DNA from: Dissophora ornata
Lineage: Eukaryota > Mortierellomycota > Mortierellomycetes > Mortierellales > Mortierellaceae
Length of the DNA: 22,361 bases
Assembly: GCA_025201705.1 (NCBI GenBank)
Contig: MU617128.1
Coordinates: 1 to 22,361, forward strand
Direction of reading: 5' to 3'
In this document: in pieces, positions 18,518 through 22,361 of the stretch
How the letters are laid out: each line of letters begins with the position of its first letter
Position numbering within the stretch: position 1 is the stretch's first letter
Program-made: the position numbers and the translations under genes
Notes under the pieces: generated by a model
The model's input: the letters and a program-made list of their open reading frames with translations, nothing else
The model's database searches: none
Told to the model about the DNA's origin: nothing

Positions 18518-20109
18518 ATGCTGCCAAAACATGTCCTGAGGCGCTCAAGGCGTCTGTTCGCCATCTCAGCCGGCTCCATCTGCATATTGACCGGCCCTGT
18601 CCTCTCCAGTATGTGGCTCTAACCGCCCTCTTGTCTATCTTGCCGACTCGCTAAAATGAACGCGGCGAGAATGGGAATGGCAATGAGGATGCAGCTCGAA
18701 TCAGCATCGTTGCATCATCGCCTGCTGCGATCTAGTGCTCACGCTCAAACTCGCGTCTTTATTTTATTTTTACTTTCCGACCGCCCACGTTAGAATGCTG
18801 CTTCACATTTTCGTCCCAGCCCCTGCTCCCCACCTCCACGGCAGCGTATGCCATCTCGCTGACCGCCAGCTCTCAGTCTGCAGTGGATTCCCAGGGGATG
18901 GTCTACAAGGCCGTCATCAAGCTCCCAGCCTCATATCTCATTGTTGCCGTACCCGCGGGGTGCTCACTTTTATCTCCTGATAGCGTCAACTGTCAATCCT
19001 CTGGCCAGAGTCGGCTCGTCGTTTCGTTTCCAAACGTAACGCTTTCGAGCAAGGGCAGCATTCTCGGGGCAGACTCTGTCCTAGTCAACGGCGAGACCTG
19101 TGCAGTGAATACATCCTGCCCTACACTAAGTCGCAGTACTGCGTCAGACACTAGCAGTCGGAGCACACCCACCACCACCTCATTGTCGTCCTCAGACAAT
19201 GGACAGAAAGGAGGCTCACCATCTTCTAGCAAGAGCATGATTATTGGTGTCTCCTGCGCGGTTGTGGCAGTAGTGCTCATTGCAGCCTGCGTGGTCCTCA
19301 GGCGGAATATGACAAGCGCGTCGAGTACCGGTGTGAGACGCAAGGGATCTCAGTACTCGCTCAACCGCTCCTACAACGGCGGCGCGTCCTATGGCGGCCC
19401 CGACTCGTACGAGCTCTACCGCGAAAAGACATTAAAGCGCCAAAGATCAGTTCGCGAATTCCATGACGCTGCTGCAGCCAAAGCGGCCGAGGACTCTGTT
19501 CACCGTGGTGAAGTGAGGATGAGGTCTGAAGCACAACTGCGACCGTATGGCCCAAATAGTTCGGAAACTCTTGTTGCGGCAGGCTCGACGGCAGAGCCGG
19601 CACATCGTCCATCCACAGCGATTGCCCGGTCAATAGCTCCAGGAAGGGCACCGACAAACGCAATACTGAACACAAGCGTTATTCAGATACCTTCAGCGGC
19701 GCTGTTCGAGGGTGGATTGAACTTTGACGAGTACTTTGGGAACCAGGCAGGGCAGTCCGCAAGCGGCAGCAGGGTGACGCGCAAGAGTGGGGACGCGGGC
19801 AGGAGCGCTGTCTCTGTGGCGAACCAACACCCGCAGCCGAGAAAGTCGGGGTCATGGCGCCATCGCAGGGAAGAGACAGGATCGACGGCACCTTTGATGT
19901 CGAATGGCCAGCCCGGGCGCCGCACGAGGGATACCGTGCTCGACCCGTTCCTGCCGGAGCAGAGGCAACGAGGACTCTGGAGCCAGCCGATTTCTGTCGC
20001 CAGCTCGATCCCGCCCCCGGCACTGCCCCCAGCAGCACCGACGCGGTCTCTATCGGGGAGGGGCCAGAGGCAGCAGCAGCAGTCGCACGGGCTGTACGGG
20101 TACGTGTAG
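18518..20109 (+). CDS. Single-pass Ser/Thr-rich membrane protein, unknown function
   Basis: Exon 1 18518-18608 (GTATGT donor) and exon 2 18794-20109 (acceptor CGTTAG after a T-rich tract) join in phase to give 468 residues. The N-terminus MLPKHVLRRSRRLFAISAGS is followed by a hydrophobic stretch, as in a signal peptide. An extracellular part with several cysteines (CSLLSP, NCQSS, GETCAV, TSCP) and a Ser/Thr-rich stalk (about 140-178) precedes one membrane helix (about 179-199, MIIGVSCAVVAVVLIAACVV). The remaining 270 residues are charged, low-complexity and probably cytoplasmic. This topology resembles fungal cell-wall sensor or mucin-like proteins, but no named domain is visible. Exon 2 is secure; exon 1 and its start are inferred from the splice phase, and the frame is open well upstream. 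Confidence 0.65.
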
Positions 20110-20116
20110 CGCCATC

Positions 20117-20122
20117 AATAAA
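20117..20122 (+). terminator. Poly(A) signal AATAAA of the single-pass membrane protein gene
   Basis: A canonical hexamer only 8 nt after the TAG at 20107-20109, leaving a very short 3' untranslated region. The next gene starts 187 nt further on. Confidence 0.55.
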
Positions 20123-20309
20123 GAAGAATACAGAGGCGCGACGTGTCTGCCAATGAACGGTGTTTCCGGGGGGTGTGGCGGTGTGGAGGTCGGCTCGAGG
20201 GAGATGAGATATGCTCCGCATGGTCGTGTGTGAATTTGCTTTCTTCCTCTCCCTTTCTCTCCATCCGCGCATTCCTGCCTCGACTTTCATTCACCACCCC
20301 ATCATCGCC

Positions 20310-21512
20310 ATGTCCTCCACCGCAGACAAACCATCCTCCAAGGAAGAGTGGATCACCACCGACGACGACCACGAGATCTTCACAAAGACCTGGTTTGCCG
20401 TCGGGGCTCCTATTGCGTCCATCGTCTTTGTCCACGGCTTTGGAGAGCACGTTGTCCGTACGTCCCACTCCTTGTGCTCTTCCTCGCTCTCCCTCTCTCC
20501 TCTCTCTCTCTCCATCCATTGACCGCCTTTCTGTCGTAACCATAATAACACGCTACCATGTATAGGCTACAACCACGTCTTTGAAGAGTTCAATCGGGCT
20601 GGCTTCCAGGTGTCTGGGTTTGATCAGCGCGGATTTGGACAAACAGGTAAATGACGATCTCCCCACACCTCTATCCACACGGCACAGTTCCTCTTCCACG
20701 ACTAACCAGCGACAACACTGGTGACAGGCAAAAAGGCAAAGGCTTTGGGTGTCACTGGAGGCTACGACAAGGCTATCCCCGACATCACCGCGGCCTTGGA
20801 ACGCGGCCAGATTGAAGGTGCTCCGCTCTTTTTGATGGGACACAGCTATGTAAGTGGAGCTGCTCGTCCTGTCTACCATGCGTCTGCAATGCTTTGTGCT
20901 CTTTGCCAACCCTTTTTTTTTTTTTCTTTCCTGCTTTCGCTTTGTTCTTTTGCGTAGGGCGGCAGCTTGGTGTTGAATTATGACTGTATTGGACCATTGC
21001 GACACAAGCTCGCCGGAGTCATCGCCTCGGCACCTCTGGTCCTCGCCGCACAGCCTACCCGTCCCTATGGCCTGACTATTGCCCTTGCAGGCGCCATCTC
21101 CAAGGTCCTGCCTTCCTTTCAAATCCCCACCAATATCTCGCCAAAGGTCATCTCGCGCGACCCGAACGAGGTAGCCAAGTACGATTCTGACCCTCTGGTG
21201 CACGGTTACGGAACGACCAAGGGCCTGTACGACATGTTGTCAAACGGAGAGGCATTGCTGAAGACTCGTTACAAGGACATTACGCCCGAAGTGCCCTTGC
21301 TGATCTGTCATGGAACAGGGGATGGTTTGACTGATCACATGGCGAGCAAGGAGTTTTTTGACAAGGTCCAGGTCCATGACAAGGAGTACAAGATCTATGA
21401 GGATCATTACCACGAGCTGCACAATGAGCCTGAAGATGATCGCAAGGTCGTGATCGACTATTACATCCAGTGGATCCGCAAGCACCTGCCCACTACCACC
21501 TCGACTGCGTAG
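20310..21512 (+). CDS. YJU3: Monoacylglycerol lipase (YJU3/MGLL type serine hydrolase)
   Basis: Four exons, 20310-20457, 20566-20646, 20728-20849 and 20958-21512, join in phase to give 301 residues, the usual size for the family. The oxyanion-hole motif is FVHGFGEH (about residues 40-47). FDQRGFGQTG matches the family's DhxGhGxS loop. The nucleophile elbow GHSYGG holds Ser116 and is split by intron 3; most relatives have GHSMGG. The acid is Asp239 in CHGTGDGLTD and the base is His272 in YHELHNEP, close to Ser122/Asp239/His269 of human MGLL. The enzyme hydrolyses monoacylglycerols to fatty acid and glycerol and in yeast sits on lipid droplets and membranes. The start ATG (context CGCCATGTC) follows a short CT-rich leader. 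AATAAA lies 60 nt after the stop. Confidence 0.93.
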
Positions 21513-21571
21513 GGCAAATCTATGCGTCGTTTGAGCGGGGTGGTGTAAAGGTCGAGATGGCGGTTTTCAAT

Positions 21572-21577
21572 AATAAA
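21572..21577 (+). terminator. Poly(A) signal AATAAA of the monoacylglycerol lipase gene
   Basis: A canonical hexamer within TAATAAAAAAAAATAATAG, 60 nt after the TAG at 21510-21512. Confidence 0.65.
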
Positions 21578-22245
21578 AAAAAATAATAGCGTTAATGTGT
21601 GTATGACCCCGACAGGGTGCTTCGCCCAAAAGAAAGGGATTGTCGCCCCCGTTCGATTTTTCTCCTGACATATTCAACGGTCCATCACTTGTTTATTGTG
21701 GGGTTGGTAGCATTGACTGTTATGTTGTTTCTTGTTCATCCATCCCATGCTGCTGGCCCGAGAACCTATTGTCTGTTCGATGCCTTTTCTGTGGAGGAAT
21801 AGATGGCGACAGGAAGGTTCGTCACCGCCATGAATCGCTCGAGAAATCTATTCTACCGACGGGCTCGAGTCCAAACCCCCTCCGATGTCTTGCGGCCAGG
21901 ACGGTGCCTTCTTCTGTGGAGCCTCGTGCGGTGTATAGGCTGTGACTTTTGCATCCATGCGGCGTTGGTCCTTTGCCGCATGTGCGTAGTTCAGCCTCGC
22001 CTCCCCATTTGCGATCCATTGACGTGTATACATCTCCGCGCAGCAGGATTTTCGTCCGAGATTAGAACCCACAGTACCCTGACAACCACGAGTGCCACTC
22101 GATTTTGCAGCTCGTTCAGTGTCAGTGCAGCGTATTTCTTTCTTTTCCTTTCCCCTCTCCCCCCCTCCCCAATCCTGTTGCTTTTTCTTCTCCCCAGCCT
22201 GCCTGTTGCAACGAATCAATTGCACATATCCAAGTCTATACCCCC
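21578..22245. other. Intergenic region with CT-rich leader of the next gene
   Basis: About 670 bases. I see no convincing gene. Open frames of up to 148 codons on either strand are rich in Ser, Leu, Pro, Cys or Arg and lack family features. The stretch 22135-22205 is strongly pyrimidine-rich (TTTCTTTTCC, CCCCTCTCCCCCCC) and matches the leaders before other starts. Confidence 0.5.
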
Positions 22246-22279
22246 ATGACTGTCGAGACCAAGACCAGGAGGCCTGCCA
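22246..22279 (+). CDS. First exon of a gene running off the right edge
   Basis: An ATG follows a CT-rich leader and opens the frame MTVETKTRRPA before a consensus GTAAGT donor at 22280, leaving the codon in phase 1. The sequence up to 22361 would be intron or the start of exon 2. The product cannot be named from eleven residues. Support is the leader plus ATG plus strong donor combination seen in the other genes. Confidence 0.5.
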
Positions 22280-22361
22280 GTAAGTCCTCCAACATAGGGC
22301 TCGCCTGCAACCAGCGCATGGCGGGGTGTGTGCATGAAAGGATGTCGCCCAGTCTACGAAT

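Noticed and set aside
1..22361. CRISPR array, tRNA, rRNA or intact transposable element
   Set aside because: No regularly spaced direct repeats, no cloverleaf with A and B boxes recognised, and no transposase or reverse-transcriptase motif seen; subtle RNA genes could be missed by eye.

Overview
The window is nuclear DNA of a filamentous fungus. Genes carry several short GT-AG introns (mostly 50-140 nt, one of 445 nt). Start codons follow long CT-rich leaders, codons prefer C or G in third position, and AATAAA signals follow several stop codons. A Zn2Cys6 transcription factor confirms the fungal assignment. The decayed genes on the left resemble multi-copy families I recall from Mortierellomycota (Mortierella and relatives), so an early-diverging Mucoromycota-type fungus is my best guess. 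That placement is inference; no search was run.

Left arm (1-4400), accessory and decayed: a coding-like 3' end at the window edge; a multi-exon plus-strand pseudogene with a PD-(D/E)XK-like motif and two in-frame stops (319-2290); a short minus-strand piece resembling the N-terminus of a large repeat/NLR-like fungal family (2496-2801); and a broken minus-strand gene whose N-terminus looks like an arrestin-type beta-sandwich (3660-4375). No intact gene was found here.

Right arm (4600-22361), ordinary genes: a large FAD-dependent amine-oxidase-type flavoprotein with a C-terminal membrane segment (4634-7862); a membrane-anchored hormone-sensitive-lipase-type alpha/beta hydrolase (8432-11274); converging on it, a polytopic membrane protein of unknown function on the minus strand (11397-12696); a 1.5 kb divergent intergenic region rich in GA, TC and CCAT microsatellites; an XlnR-like Zn2Cys6 transcription factor with a 43-nt poly(A) tract in its first intron (14234-17697); a Ser/Thr-rich single-pass membrane protein (18518-20109); a monoacylglycerol lipase of the YJU3/MGLL type (20310-21512); and the first exon of another gene at the right edge (22246-22279).

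Two genes are lipid or ester hydrolases and the flavoprotein family has lipid-modifying relatives, so a lipid theme is possible, but each gene has its own leader and the order need not mean co-regulation. I do not see a CRISPR array, tRNA, rRNA, intact transposon or a convincing new defence system. The most curious parts are the decayed left arm, with its nuclease-like pseudogene, and the unexplained minus-strand coding-like segments at 17915-18260.
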